Notes: a model not told the origin generated them from the letters alone. Shown: positions 33,408-42,208, counted from the first letter of the stretch. The stretch is DNA of 64,000 bases from Paenibacillus curdlanolyticus YK9 (GCF_000179615.1 NZ_AEDD01000007.1:124001-188000); one strand, 5' to 3'. Program-made: numbers and translations.

Positions 33408-34280
33408 ATGAGCGCACCTTATTCAGTCCGTACGTACAACGAGCATTACACGATGATTGAGCTTTCCGAGGCTTCGACCTCCTCCAGCGTAACCCTATGC
33501 CCCGAGCGCGGCGGCATTGCGATCAGCTGCAAGCTGAACGACCTGGAGCTTTTCTACTTGGACGAATCCACGTTCATTGACCCGAATGCGAACATTCGCG
33601 GCGGCAATCCGATCTTGTTCCCTATCTGCGGCCAATTGGACAATGCGGAATACGTCTGGAACGGAACCACCTATCCGATGCGCAATCATGGCGTAGCCCG
33701 CACTTCGGCTTGGGAGGTTGTCGGCCAGTCGACGGAAGGACTCGCCTCCGTGACGCTGCGCTTGACCAGCAATGCTGCCACGCTGGAATCGTACCCATTC
33801 GCATTCGAGCTGCTCTTCACGTACACGCTGCAAGACGGCAAGCTGCAGCTGGAGCAGCAGTACAAAAACCACGGCGCCGAGCCGATGCCCATGTACGCTG
33901 GCTTCCACCCTTATTTCAATACGGATACGAAAAACATCGCTTATGAGACCGACGCGACGGTTTACCTCGATTACAACGACATGGTCGAAAAGCCATTCGA
34001 GGGCTCCCTCGACCTGTCCGGCATGGTCGAGTCCGTTACGCTGCTCGATCCCGTGAAGCCGACGATCGCTTTCCCAGTGTCGGGCGGCCGTACCGTGCGC
34101 CTGTCCTACAGCGACAACTTCCGTTACATCGTGCTTTGGTCCGTCGATGGCAAGCCGTTCTTCTGCGTGGAGCCATGGATGGCCAAAACGACCGAGCTTA
34201 ACGTGCAGCAAGAGCTCGTGATGGTAGCGCCTAACGAGATAGTTCATGCTTCATTAACGATTGCGCTTGATCCTCAATAA
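33408..34280 (+). CDS. Aldose 1-epimerase (galactose mutarotase-like) family protein
   Basis: 290 residues; ATG 33408 follows TTGGAGGAA. The fold is a beta super-sandwich. Typical points are GGNPILFPICGQL near 65, MRNHGVARTSAW near 97, the catalytic-region YAGFHPYF near 168 and FFCVEPWMA near 250. Related enzymes convert alpha and beta anomers of aldoses or of sugar phosphates; this subgroup (like B. subtilis YihR/YeaD relatives) is not well characterised. It is a single gene divergent from HemAT. Confidence 0.87.
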   Translation: MSAPYSVRTYNEHYTMIELSEASTSSSVTLCPERGGIAISCKLNDLELFYLDESTFIDPNANIRGGNPILFPICGQLDNAEYVWNGTTYPMRNHGVARTSAWEVVGQSTEGLASVTLRLTSNAATLESYPFAFELLFTYTLQDGKLQLEQQYKNHGAEPMPMYAGFHPYFNTDTKNIAYETDATVYLDYNDMVEKPFEGSLDLSGMVESVTLLDPVKPTIAFPVSGGRTVRLSYSDNFRYIVLWSVDGKPFFCVEPWMAKTTELNVQQELVMVAPNEIVHASLTIALDPQ

Positions 34281-34431
34281 GCATAAGCGCTGATTCCCCC
34301 TTCGGGCGAGGAAGCCTCTCTTCGAAACTTGTGAATAGAAATACCCCCTTTATCCATAATAAGGACGGGTTAATGAAATTCGCTCGTTATCGCAAAACGT
34401 GCAATTCGCACGCAAGGAGGCTTCCTACACG

Positions 34432-35304
34432 ATGAGCCCGTCTCAACCACAGAAACATCAAGTACTGCCGCCGCAGCACCAGAATCGCCAGCCGGGTATC
34501 GAATCCGAGATGAACCCGCTTCCCGCATTCGAATCGCCCTCTTATAAAGCAGCCGGCAAGCTGCAAGGCAAAGTGGCGCTCATCACAGGCGGCGACAGCG
34601 GCATTGGTCGCGCAGCTTCTGTCGCATTCGCCAAGGAAGGCGCCGATGTCGCGATTGTTTATTTGGATGAGCATGGCGATGCGCAGGCGACCAAAGCGAT
34701 CATCGAGTCGCATGGCCGCCGCTGTTTGCTCATCGCCGGCGATATTGGCGATGAGGCGTTCTGCCAGCAAGCGGTTGACCAAACGAAGCAAACGCTTGGC
34801 GGCGTCGATGTGCTGGTCAACAACGCCGCAGAGCAGCATGTCGTCCAGCAGCTCGAGCAATTAACCGCACAGCAGCTGGAGCGGACCTTCCGCACGAACG
34901 TATTCGGCATGTTCTACTTGACGAAGGCTGCCCTTCCGCTCTTAAAAGCTGGAACGTCGATCATTAACACCGCGTCAATCACTGCGTACAAAGGCAACCC
35001 GCTGCTGGTCGACTACTCCGCGACCAAGGGCGCCGTCGTCGCCTTCACGCGCGCGCTCGCAGTGCAGCTCGCTGATCGCGGCATTCGCGTGAACGGCGTC
35101 GCGCCCGGCCCGATCTGGACGCCGCTCATTCCTGCGTCCTTTGACGCTCAGCTCGTGTCCGAGTTCGGCTCAGACACGCCGCTGAAACGGCCCGGCCAGC
35201 CGTACGAAATGGCGGCGGCGTATGTGTTCCTCGCCTGTGACGACTCCTCGTACATGACGGGGCAGATGATTCATCTGAACGGCGGCGAGGTCGTGAACGG
35301 TTAG
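34432..35304 (+). CDS. Short-chain dehydrogenase/reductase (YdaD/YhdF-like)
   Basis: 290 residues from ATG 34432 after AAGGAGG. A 35-residue N-terminal extension (QPQKHQVLPPQHQNRQPGIE) precedes the Rossmann fold, as in Bacillus general-stress SDR proteins. The cofactor loop is TGGDSGIGRA, the structural motif LVNNAAEQ, the active-site Ser in NTASITAY and the Tyr/Lys pair in YSATKGA. All catalytic residues are present. The substrate is unknown; stress-related alcohol or sugar oxidation is known for relatives. A very strong terminator follows. Confidence 0.9.
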   Translation: MSPSQPQKHQVLPPQHQNRQPGIESEMNPLPAFESPSYKAAGKLQGKVALITGGDSGIGRAASVAFAKEGADVAIVYLDEHGDAQATKAIIESHGRRCLLIAGDIGDEAFCQQAVDQTKQTLGGVDVLVNNAAEQHVVQQLEQLTAQQLERTFRTNVFGMFYLTKAALPLLKAGTSIINTASITAYKGNPLLVDYSATKGAVVAFTRALAVQLADRGIRVNGVAPGPIWTPLIPASFDAQLVSEFGSDTPLKRPGQPYEMAAAYVFLACDDSSYMTGQMIHLNGGEVVNG

Positions 35305-35316
35305 CGACTAGAATGC

Positions 35317-35366
35317 GGCAGTCCCCGCAATCATCATCGATGATGATTGCGGGGACTGCCTTTTTT
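35317..35366 (+). terminator. Strong terminator after the SDR gene
   Basis: A perfect 22-bp inverted repeat: GGCAGTCCCCGCAATCATCA at its left edge and the complementary arm ending at 35360, followed by six T. Confidence 0.92.
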
Positions 35367-35428
35367 CCGATACTTTGCTGCCAAGAACCCCCCGACAACG
35401 GGGAACTGCGTAAGCGTTACCGAAATTC

Positions 35429-35611
35429 TAACGGACTGCAGAGCCGCTATCCCCCTCCACACGCGCACGCTGCAAAAGTAACGGACCACTCTGCCGTTAT
35501 TTAGCCATTTCAGCGCCTCGCGGGGACGATATTGGCCAAATAACGGCTGCTCGGTCCGTTACAAAATAAATATGCCGGATTATGCTCAAATAAGGGCCGC
35601 TCAGTCCGTTA
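35429..35611. repeat. Array of four 22-bp imperfect palindromes (TAACGG...CCGTTA family)
   Basis: Copies at 35429-35450 and 35479-35500 read TAACGGAC...GCCG[TC]TAT on the plus strand. Copies at 35540-35561 and 35590-35611 are the same element inverted (ATAA[CG]GGC...GTCCGTTA). Starts are 50, 61 and 50 bp apart, so two direct pairs face each other. Each copy is a weak palindrome with arms TAACGG/CCGTTA. No gene is seen from 35367 to 35708. Confidence 0.8.
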
Positions 35612-35712
35612 CAAACAAACTTTACGCCATCGTCCTCCCCATCACTAGCGGCATTCGAATCCAAAGGTTGCGCATGCCGTCCTATTGCGTTATAGTTAAT
35701 GCACGAACAAAA

Positions 35713-35728
35713 GTTTAATCGATTTAAC
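35713..35728. promoter_or_regulatory. LacI-type operator 1
   Basis: GTTTAATCGATTTAAC, a near-perfect 16-bp palindrome with the central CG typical of LacI/GalR operators. It is 103 bases before the lacI-family start; a second copy follows 75 bp on. Confidence 0.75.
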
Positions 35729-35787
35729 TTTCATAACAACACATGTACCTTTGCAACAGCAAATATTTAGATTATTACGCCCTAAAA

Positions 35788-35803
35788 GTTTAACCGATTT
35801 AAC
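35788..35803. promoter_or_regulatory. LacI-type operator 2
   Basis: GTTTAACCGATTTAAC, one base different from operator 1, placed 75 bp (about seven helical turns) downstream. It lies 12 bases before the ribosome binding site of the LacI-family gene, so it would block transcription; looping between the two is possible. Confidence 0.75.
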
Positions 35804-35830
35804 TTTATGAATTTCGGAGGAGCACCACCT

Positions 35831-36832
35831 ATGAAAATCAACATCCACGATGTTGCCAAAAAATCCGGCCTATCCGTCGTAACGGTGTCCCGTGTGCTAA
35901 ACGGCTCTCCCTCCGTGCGCGAACACAATCGCCAGAAGGTGCTTGAGGCAGTAAAAGAGCTCGGCTATCGCCCCAATGCTGCTGCAAGGTCATTATCGAG
36001 CGGACGAACCGGCATCATCGGCGTCATTCTGACGACGCTGCAAGACTCGATGTTCGACACTGTCGTCCAGCGGCTCAATGAAGAGCTGGCCATGCAAGGC
36101 TACTTCCTTGCCGTAGCTGTTGTCGGCAACATGTCCGAGGATGACAGCCACTATTTGATTCAAGAGGATCGGGTAGACGGGCTCGTGCTCCTCTCTCCCC
36201 TTGAAGAGGATGCGTACATCGTGGAGATGAAGCGCCGCGGCATTCCCTACGTCCTTATCGATAACCAAAAGCCGGACAACGACGCATGGTCCATCACGAT
36301 CGACAACTATACCGGCGGACAAACGGCGGCACGCCATTTGCTTGAGCTAGGGCATACCTCTATCGCCCATCTGTGCGGCAGCGAACGGTTCCGAAGCACG
36401 CGGGAGCGGCGAAGCGGCTTCCTCGACGAGCTTCAACGTGCAGGCATCGAGCCATTCGAACTTGTGCTGGGCGATTATGATGTCGAGTTCGGCTATGAAA
36501 CGACCAAAGGCTGGATCGAAGCAAAATGCCTCCCCACTGCCGTGTTCGCGGGAGACGATCACATTGCGCTCGGCGTCATCAATGCGCTGACCGAAGCCGG
36601 CCTGCGCGTGCCCCATGACGTTTCCGTTATCGGCTATGACGATCAAACGCTCGCTTCCAAGCTTCGCCCGCATCTGACGACGATTCGCCAGCCAGCCGAC
36701 GGCATCGCTCATTCGGCCGCGCATATGCTGCTCTCGCGAATCGGCGGCGTGCATCGCAGCATGCAGCAGAAGCTGCAGCCTTCTCTAATTATTCGCAACA
36801 CGACGGCGCAGCCGCGAAAGGGGACTCCATAA
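35831..36832 (+). CDS. LacI-family transcriptional regulator
   Basis: 333 residues. ATG 35831 follows GGAGGAG and gives the family N-terminus MKINIHDVAKKSGLSVVTVS; an ATG at 35807 lies before this site. The helix-turn-helix is followed by the hinge helix RPNAAARSLSSGRTG and a periplasmic-binding-like sensor domain (DGLVLLSP, YVLIDNQ, VIGYDDQTLASKLRP). It heads an operon with a sugar kinase and a GH4 enzyme, and two matching operators lie upstream, so it most likely represses itself and both genes until a sugar or sugar phosphate binds. Confidence 0.93.
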   Translation: MKINIHDVAKKSGLSVVTVSRVLNGSPSVREHNRQKVLEAVKELGYRPNAAARSLSSGRTGIIGVILTTLQDSMFDTVVQRLNEELAMQGYFLAVAVVGNMSEDDSHYLIQEDRVDGLVLLSPLEEDAYIVEMKRRGIPYVLIDNQKPDNDAWSITIDNYTGGQTAARHLLELGHTSIAHLCGSERFRSTRERRSGFLDELQRAGIEPFELVLGDYDVEFGYETTKGWIEAKCLPTAVFAGDDHIALGVINALTEAGLRVPHDVSVIGYDDQTLASKLRPHLTTIRQPADGIAHSAAHMLLSRIGGVHRSMQQKLQPSLIIRNTTAQPRKGTP

Positions 36833-36834
36833 GC

Positions 36835-37824
36835 ATGACCGTATACTTAGGCATCGACAGCGGCGGGAGCAAAACGTACGCCCTACTGACAGATGTGCAT
36901 GGCAATATTCTCGGCAAAGGCAAAGGCGGACGAGGCAATCATCAGAATGGCCGGGACGAGGCCGAATCCAGTATCCGCGCTGCAACGGCGCAAGCGTTAG
37001 AGCAAGCTGGACTTAGCCGAGAGGATGTTACCCATGCCTGCTTCGGCCTGGCAGGAGCGGACCGCGAGACCGACTATCAAATCCTTCGTCCGCTCATCGC
37101 GTCGCTTGATTTCCCGAGATGGTCTATTGAATGCGATACGCTGATCGGGCTTCGTGCCGGAACGACGCGCCCCTATGGCATCGGCATTATTTGCGGCACG
37201 GGCACGAACTGCGTCGGCATCAACCCCGCCGGCACTTCGTTCCAATGCGGCGGCTTCAACTATATGTACGGCGATTTCGGCGGAGGCGGCGCGCTCAACA
37301 TCGAAGCCTTCCGCTCCGTCATCCGCGCTTGGGATGGCCGCGAGCAGCCAACCGTCCTCACGCCGCTGCTGCTTGACCTGCTTGGGTACCCCGACGTCGA
37401 GACGATGTACAACGACTACCTCGATCACGACAAAGCCGTGCCGCTGGACGCAGCGAGACTGCTGTTCCAAGCCGCGGCGCAGAACGACGCGGTCGCTATC
37501 GCAATCCTAAACCGCCAAGGCGCTGAGCTGGGCAAATCGGCAAGCGCAGTCGTTCGCAAGCTTGGCATGAACGGCGATACGTTCGATGTCGTGCTAGCGG
37601 GCAGCTTGGTCACGCGCGGGGATACCGGCGGTTGGATTCGCGGAGCGATCGAGCAGGCCACCTTAGCGGTCGCCCCTCACGCGCGAATCGTTACGTTAGC
37701 TACAGAGCCTGTCGTCGGCGCCGTCTGGCGCGCGATGGAGGCAGCCGGACAAACCGTAACTCCTGATATCCATCGCAAGATGAGCGCTTATAGCGAATTT
37801 AATCAACTACCAGAAGGGATCTGA
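36835..37824 (+). CDS. BadF/BcrA-family ATPase, N-acetylglucosamine-kinase-like
   Basis: 329 residues, starting 2 bases after the lacI stop. The ASKHA fold is shown by the first phosphate loop YLGIDSGGSKTYALLTD, the second GIGIICGTGTNCVGI, the GDFGGGGALNIEAFR segment and DVVLAGSLVTRG in the adenosine motif. It belongs to the BadF/BadG/BcrA/BcrD group that includes GlcNAc and glucosamine kinases. Placed between a LacI regulator and a 6-phospho-glycosidase, it may phosphorylate a mono- or disaccharide in the cytoplasm with ATP; the exact sugar is not visible. Confidence 0.87.
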   Translation: MTVYLGIDSGGSKTYALLTDVHGNILGKGKGGRGNHQNGRDEAESSIRAATAQALEQAGLSREDVTHACFGLAGADRETDYQILRPLIASLDFPRWSIECDTLIGLRAGTTRPYGIGIICGTGTNCVGINPAGTSFQCGGFNYMYGDFGGGGALNIEAFRSVIRAWDGREQPTVLTPLLLDLLGYPDVETMYNDYLDHDKAVPLDAARLLFQAAAQNDAVAIAILNRQGAELGKSASAVVRKLGMNGDTFDVVLAGSLVTRGDTGGWIRGAIEQATLAVAPHARIVTLATEPVVGAVWRAMEAAGQTVTPDIHRKMSAYSEFNQLPEGI

Positions 37825-37829
37825 CAAAC

Positions 37830-39131
37830 ATGGCAAACGGTCTAAAAATCGCGGTAATCGGCGGCGGCTCCTCTTATACGCCTGAGCTTGTAGAAGGTTT
37901 TATTCGCAATTATGAGCAGCTGCCTGTTCGCGAGCTGTGGCTCGTCGATATCGAAGAAGGGCTGCATAAGCTCAACATCGTCGGACAGCTCGCGCAGCGT
38001 ATGGTGGAGCAATCCGGGCTGCCCATGCAGGTGCATCTAACAACGGACCGCCGCCGGGCGATCGAAGGCGCCGACTTCGTCAGCACGCAGATGCGTGTCG
38101 GCATGCTGGCTGCGCGCGGCCGCGACGAGACGATCCCGCTAAGCTATAACGTAATCGGCCAAGAGACGACCGGACCAGGGGGCATGATGAAGGCGCTGCG
38201 GACAATTCCGGTGCTGCTCGACATTTGCCGTGACATCGAAGAGCTTGCGCCCAACGCTTGGCTGCTCAACTTTACCAATCCCGCGGGCATGGTAACTGAA
38301 GCCATTCTCCAGCATGCCAACGTGCGCAGCATCGGGCTTTGCAACGCTCCGATCGGCTTGCGGAAGTGGTTATCAGGCAAGTATGGCGTATCTGCCGATC
38401 GTATATACACGGAGTTCGTCGGCCTCAACCATCTGCACTGGGTATCGCGCGTCGAAGTCGACGGCGTGGATAAGCTGACGGAGCTGCTGAACAACCAAGA
38501 GGATTACAGCGCGAAAAACGTGCCGCAGCAAGGCTGGAATCCGACGTTCCTCCGCTCGCTCGGCGCATTGCCTTCGTATTACTTGAAGTACTTCTATATG
38601 ACGGACAAAATGCTAGCGGATCAGCAAAAAGCGCTGAAGCAGGACGGCATTCGGGCGGAAGTCGTCAAGCGCGTCGAGGACGAGCTGTTCAAGCTGTACG
38701 CCGATCCAGCACTATCCGAGAAGCCCAAACAGCTGGAGCAGCGCGGCGGCGCGTACTATTCCGAAGCAGCCGTCAACCTGATGCGCTCCCTCTACAACGG
38801 AACGAATGACATCCAGACGCTGAATGTCGCGAACCAAGGCGTGCTCGACTTCCTGCCAGCGGACGCATCCATTGAGGTGAATTGCATCGTGACCAAAAGC
38901 GGGCCGCTGCCTTTGCCCGTCACCAACGTGCCGCCGCAATCCAAGGGTCTCATCCATGCGGTCAAAACGTATGAGCAGCTCGCCATCCGCGCTGCTGTCA
39001 CTGGCGACCGCGGCTTAGCGCTGCAAGCGATGGCGCATCATCCGCTCGTTCCTTCCGTCGATACCGCCGTTGCGCTGCTCGACGAGATGCTGGAGGCGAA
39101 TCGAGCGTACTTGCCGCAATTTTTCGCTTAA
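37830..39131 (+). CDS. GH4 6-phospho-beta-glucosidase family enzyme
   Basis: 433 residues, 5 bases after the kinase stop. GH4 markers are the NAD-binding IAVIGGGSSYTPELVEG, LNFTNPAGMVTEAI, the metal-binding Cys in IGLCNAPIG and His in GLNHLHWVSRV. The family uses NAD+ and Mn2+ and a redox-assisted elimination mechanism to split 6-phospho-glycosides. The C-N-A-P-I-G form points to the 6-phospho-beta-glucosidase branch (LicH/BglT-like). No PTS genes are near, so the phosphorylated substrate may be made by the adjoining kinase. Confidence 0.92.
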   Translation: MANGLKIAVIGGGSSYTPELVEGFIRNYEQLPVRELWLVDIEEGLHKLNIVGQLAQRMVEQSGLPMQVHLTTDRRRAIEGADFVSTQMRVGMLAARGRDETIPLSYNVIGQETTGPGGMMKALRTIPVLLDICRDIEELAPNAWLLNFTNPAGMVTEAILQHANVRSIGLCNAPIGLRKWLSGKYGVSADRIYTEFVGLNHLHWVSRVEVDGVDKLTELLNNQEDYSAKNVPQQGWNPTFLRSLGALPSYYLKYFYMTDKMLADQQKALKQDGIRAEVVKRVEDELFKLYADPALSEKPKQLEQRGGAYYSEAAVNLMRSLYNGTNDIQTLNVANQGVLDFLPADASIEVNCIVTKSGPLPLPVTNVPPQSKGLIHAVKTYEQLAIRAAVTGDRGLALQAMAHHPLVPSVDTAVALLDEMLEANRAYLPQFFA

Positions 39132-39140
39132 ATAAACAAA

Positions 39141-39183
39141 AAGACGGATACCAAGGAGCCTCTGCTCCACAGGTATCCGTCTT
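39141..39183. terminator. Bidirectional terminator
   Basis: AAGACGGATACC (39141-39152) and GGTATCCGTCTT (39172-39183) pair over 12 bases between convergent genes ending at 39131 and 39193. Confidence 0.85.
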
Positions 39184-39192
39184 CCATTGTCG

Positions 39193-39798
39193 TCACCATC
39201 TCTTCCGGTCATCCGGCCGGATGTCGAGATTGCCCAAGTCCGACAATTGGTCATACGCATCTTTATAAATACGAATAATGGCCTGCACATTGCGGAACTC
39301 ATCATCTTCTGGCCCGTAGCCTTCCATAAACATCTTCTCGATAATGCGGCGGAAGAAAGCAATCCGTTTCTCCATCCGGCCCTGCTCCATGAGAATAATG
39401 TCTTCGAATGTATTCTCCTCGATAAACGTATCAAGCAGGTCTTGCCCATCCTCTTGATTATTGCGGCGCGAGCGGCTTCGCGAGCCGAAACGCTCCCGAT
39501 CCCCTCTCGTGTCCAAATCGTGCGCAGCTTCCTCTTGTGACTGAAGATCGATCGATGTCCGAAGCGCGGACAACGTAATATTTTCGCGGGCAAGCATGAC
39601 ATGGAAATCCTTATGCTGCAGCAGCTCAGCTACGACCAATCGGCACATTTCCCGATTTTGGAGCAGCATGCCATCGAACGGATGAAGCGTCCAATTATCC
39701 TGTTGGTAATACAGGTTGAAGGTAAACATCGCACTGCCGTAACGATACTGCATGTTGATCCGCGTCTCATCGATAATTTCGAACGAGAAATCCAGCAT
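39193..39798 (-). CDS. Unknown protein with N-terminal beta domain and charged helical C-terminus
   Basis: 201 residues; ATG 39798 follows GGGAGGAG, so the longer frame to 39837 is not used. Residues 1-70 look like beta strands (MLDFSFEIIDETRINMQYRY, MFTFNLYYQQ). Residues 90-125 are a basic, disordered-looking linker (RFGSRSRSRRNNQEDGQ). The remainder is helical with many acidic residues (TFIEENTFEDIILMEQGRM). No signal peptide or known motif. It is a single gene. Confidence 0.7.
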   Translation of the reverse strand: MLDFSFEIIDETRINMQYRYGSAMFTFNLYYQQDNWTLHPFDGMLLQNREMCRLVVAELLQHKDFHVMLARENITLSALRTSIDLQSQEEAAHDLDTRGDRERFGSRSRSRRNNQEDGQDLLDTFIEENTFEDIILMEQGRMEKRIAFFRRIIEKMFMEGYGPEDDEFRNVQAIIRIYKDAYDQLSDLGNLDIRPDDRKRW

Positions 39799-39946
39799 GT
39801 CTTTGCTCCTCCCGGAATGATCTTCTCTATAATTCATAAATTATACCACAATGGCGGCAGACTGGACTTTACGCCGATTAAAGAATTACGGTAAAGTAGA
39901 AAGCAGAGAATCTACTACCTAACGTCAATGAACGGAGTGTCGCTCC

Positions 39947-40045
39947 ATGAAATTTATTCGAGAAAATAAAATGAATGTATGGCTCGGCATTCTCCTCCTC
40001 ATCAACCTCGTCCTTCTCTTTGCTTTCTTCCGGCCCGGCCCCTAA
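39947..40045 (+). CDS. Candidate 32-residue single-helix membrane peptide
   Basis: ATG 39947 follows GGAGTG by 9 bases. The product begins MKFIRENKMNVW, continues with a 17-residue hydrophobic helix (LGILLLINLVLLFAFF) and ends RPGP. Positive residues before the helix would place the C-terminus outside. It is too short for statistical support by length; the ordered charge, helix and stop pattern and the ribosome binding site favour a real small protein. Function unknown. Confidence 0.45.
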   Translation: MKFIRENKMNVWLGILLLINLVLLFAFFRPGP

Positions 40046-40154
40046 TCAATACCCGCCTGCTTCGGTTTCCTAACGCTGCCTTAAACCCTGCTCCTGACCG
40101 CATGCCGGCAGCCAAAAAAGGCCGGCCCGCCAAGCGCCTCAAGCGCGTAACGGA

Positions 40155-40286
40155 TCAGCCCTTCTTGCTGTTGTTGCTCGAATCATAACCATGCTGCTCA
40201 TTCAATTCTGCGATGGCCTCGGCCCGCTCGCTGCTTGCGATTACAATCAAGACAACAATGACACAGCCCAGTATGACGGAAAGCAT
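40155..40286 (-). CDS. Candidate 43-residue membrane-anchored peptide
   Basis: ATG 40286 has GGGAGG twelve bases upstream, a rather long gap. The product starts with a hydrophobic helix (MLSVILGCVIVVLIVIASS) and continues with a polar tail that has E and A (ERAEAIAELNEQHG) and ends in N, S and K. The frame is closed by TGA at 40155-40157. It lies 83 bases after the end of telA by position on the same strand. Unknown function. Confidence 0.45.
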   Translation of the reverse strand: MLSVILGCVIVVLIVIASSERAEAIAELNEQHGYDSSNNSKKG

Positions 40287-40368
40287 CCGACCAACCAGCC
40301 TCCCTCCATGCGCAGACGGCTTTTCTGCCAATCTATGCAGGAGGACGCATCATTATGCCGAATGTTTG

Positions 40369-41475
40369 CTAGCTTAACAAGGAGCTGATCTCATTCTCTG
40401 CCGGAACGCCCGACTTCAATGCCGGAGCTGACGCCGCATCCGAACCATGGCCCAGACGGTTTGCAAGCTGCGCATTAATCGACGTCATTTTGCTCGTGTA
40501 GTCGTTGCAGCTATCGATGATGCGCCTGTTCGACTGCTCGGACATATCGATTGCCGCCATCAAATCGCCGATGGCCCGGTTGACCGCTTCCATCGACATC
40601 GACGGCTTCGCCAGCAATTCGTTCGTTTTCTCGGTCGTCTGGCGCAGCAAGCGCGCATTTTCCTGGAACTGATTTTCGATCGTCTTATTCGTTGCATCTA
40701 CCGCGCTAATGACTTTCTCTTGGTCGTTCAATGCAAGCGCGATCATCGCCGAAACGGTAATTAGATTAGACGTCTTGTCAATCGCATTGTTGACGGAGTC
40801 GATCAGCTTATCATTGTTGTCGTTAATGATATCCGTTGCCGCAATCGCCTGATTGTAGAGCATAATCATCTCGGTCATCGATTGAATGCGGGTAACTACT
40901 TTGCGCAAACCGCGCTCCAGCTGCGCCTTGCGGCCAGCATTGTCCGGATTCGCGATCTCCGTCTCGAACAGCTCCTTGAGCTTGTCCCCGAACGTAATTT
41001 TGGTCTGCAGCGAATAAATCTCTTCCAGCGAGCTACGCTTGAGCTGGCGCATGTTGACGATGCTCTCCTCAAGCGTATCCTTGCCGTCGCGCAAGCCGTT
41101 AATGATCGCATCGACGTTCGTTTTGACCGTCTGATACTTGTACACGTAGTTTTTCAACGGACTTTTGCGCAGCATTTTGCCCAGGAAGCCGACATTCTTG
41201 CTCTGCTGAAGCGTCTCGCACTCGCTGCGCAGCTTCAAGATCATGTTGGACACTTCTGAACGACTGCCATTCATCAGGTCGTTAACGGGACGGTCAAGCA
41301 GCTTCAGCGTCTGTCCTGCCTTTTCCTGCGTTTTGATACCGAGCTTCCCGATTTCGTCCATCAGCGTATCCAACTGAACCGAGTCCGTCTGCGCGACTTG
41401 TCCGATCAGTCGGGATGCTTCCTGCACAACCTTCTGTTCATCCTCTTGCTTCAACTGCACCAATTGCGTCGACAT
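40369..41475 (-). CDS. telA: TelA/KlaA-family toxic anion resistance protein (YaaN-like)
   Basis: 368 residues, mostly long helices. ATG 41475 follows AGGGAGG by 8 bases. The segment KSPLKNYVYKYQTVKTNVDA and the central EEIYSLQTKITFGDKLKELF are typical of the TelA/KlaA (YaaN) family, linked to resistance against tellurite, nisin and other membrane or oxidative stress through an unknown mechanism. It is cytosolic and likely oligomeric. It sits 19 bases after an XpaC-like gene, the same pair as B. subtilis xpaC-yaaN, and next to a Ter operon, with which TelA proteins are often associated. Confidence 0.92.
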   Translation of the reverse strand: MSTQLVQLKQEDEQKVVQEASRLIGQVAQTDSVQLDTLMDEIGKLGIKTQEKAGQTLKLLDRPVNDLMNGSRSEVSNMILKLRSECETLQQSKNVGFLGKMLRKSPLKNYVYKYQTVKTNVDAIINGLRDGKDTLEESIVNMRQLKRSSLEEIYSLQTKITFGDKLKELFETEIANPDNAGRKAQLERGLRKVVTRIQSMTEMIMLYNQAIAATDIINDNNDKLIDSVNNAIDKTSNLITVSAMIALALNDQEKVISAVDATNKTIENQFQENARLLRQTTEKTNELLAKPSMSMEAVNRAIGDLMAAIDMSEQSNRRIIDSCNDYTSKMTSINAQLANRLGHGSDAASAPALKSGVPAENEISSLLS

Positions 41476-41494
41476 CTAACAGGCCTCCCTATCG

Positions 41495-42208
41495 TTATAG
41501 CTCTGATTGATTATACCGCTGGTGAATCAGCTCTGCTTTGGTCTGCAATTCAAGCAGATCCTTATGTTCGATCGTGGATGCGATAGCGGAAATTTTGGAA
41601 TCAACATCTTTTAAGCCGTTAAGCAGCATTCGGCGGTTTTTGCTCTTCATCTCGCCGCTAAGGCGCAAAAACGGATTAATAACTCCGTTAAGATCCTTCA
41701 GAATCAGCCTGCGAATCGTATGGTTCGTATTGCTATCCCCAAGTTGCTCGAGCAATGGAATAATCCGTTGTACACGAGAGAACAAAGAAAGCGACTTCTC
41801 GACGATCTCGCTATCGAGGTTATGCTGCTGTCCCTCGGAAATGATCATATCTTCTAGCACCTGCAAATACTCGACAACCGGACCGAAGCCCTCCGGCAAA
41901 ATCGGCGCTGCTGCTGATTGCGATGCAGCAGGCGCTGGCGCAACCTGCGGCTGCCGTCCTCCCCCGCCATGAAGCTGCTGCGATTGCTGATGCTGCTGAG
42001 GCGGCTGCAGGCGATCCGGAAGCGGTCCTGCCGGTTGGCCGGACATATCCAAGCTTGGAGCCGGACCACGGTTTCGAGCCGGGAGCAAGCTGCCGAATAT
42101 AGCGCCAATCGCCGGAATGAACAGCGTTAGAATCTCAGGCAGCATAAAGCTTAATACAACTGCAGCAACATATCCGATTGCACCGCCGACCAGTACATTT
42201 TTCCTCAC
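41495..42208 (-). CDS. xpaC: XpaC-like (5-bromo-4-chloroindolyl phosphate hydrolysis) protein
   Basis: 237 residues from GTG 42208, eight bases after GGAGGG; ATG 42226 lies before this site. Two hydrophobic helices (GGAIGYVAAVVLSFML; EILTLFIPAIGAIFGSLL) form an N-terminal membrane anchor. A Pro/Gln-rich linker (about 65-110, PPQQHQQSQQLHGGGG) precedes a helical cytoplasmic domain (VVEYLQVLEDMIISEGQQHN onward). B. subtilis XpaC was named from a hydrolysis phenotype; its molecular role is unknown. Co-transcribed with telA from the promoter at 42249-42277. Confidence 0.85.
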   Translation of the reverse strand: MRKNVLVGGAIGYVAAVVLSFMLPEILTLFIPAIGAIFGSLLPARNRGPAPSLDMSGQPAGPLPDRLQPPQQHQQSQQLHGGGGRQPQVAPAPAASQSAAAPILPEGFGPVVEYLQVLEDMIISEGQQHNLDSEIVEKSLSLFSRVQRIIPLLEQLGDSNTNHTIRRLILKDLNGVINPFLRLSGEMKSKNRRMLLNGLKDVDSKISAIASTIEHKDLLELQTKAELIHQRYNQSEL

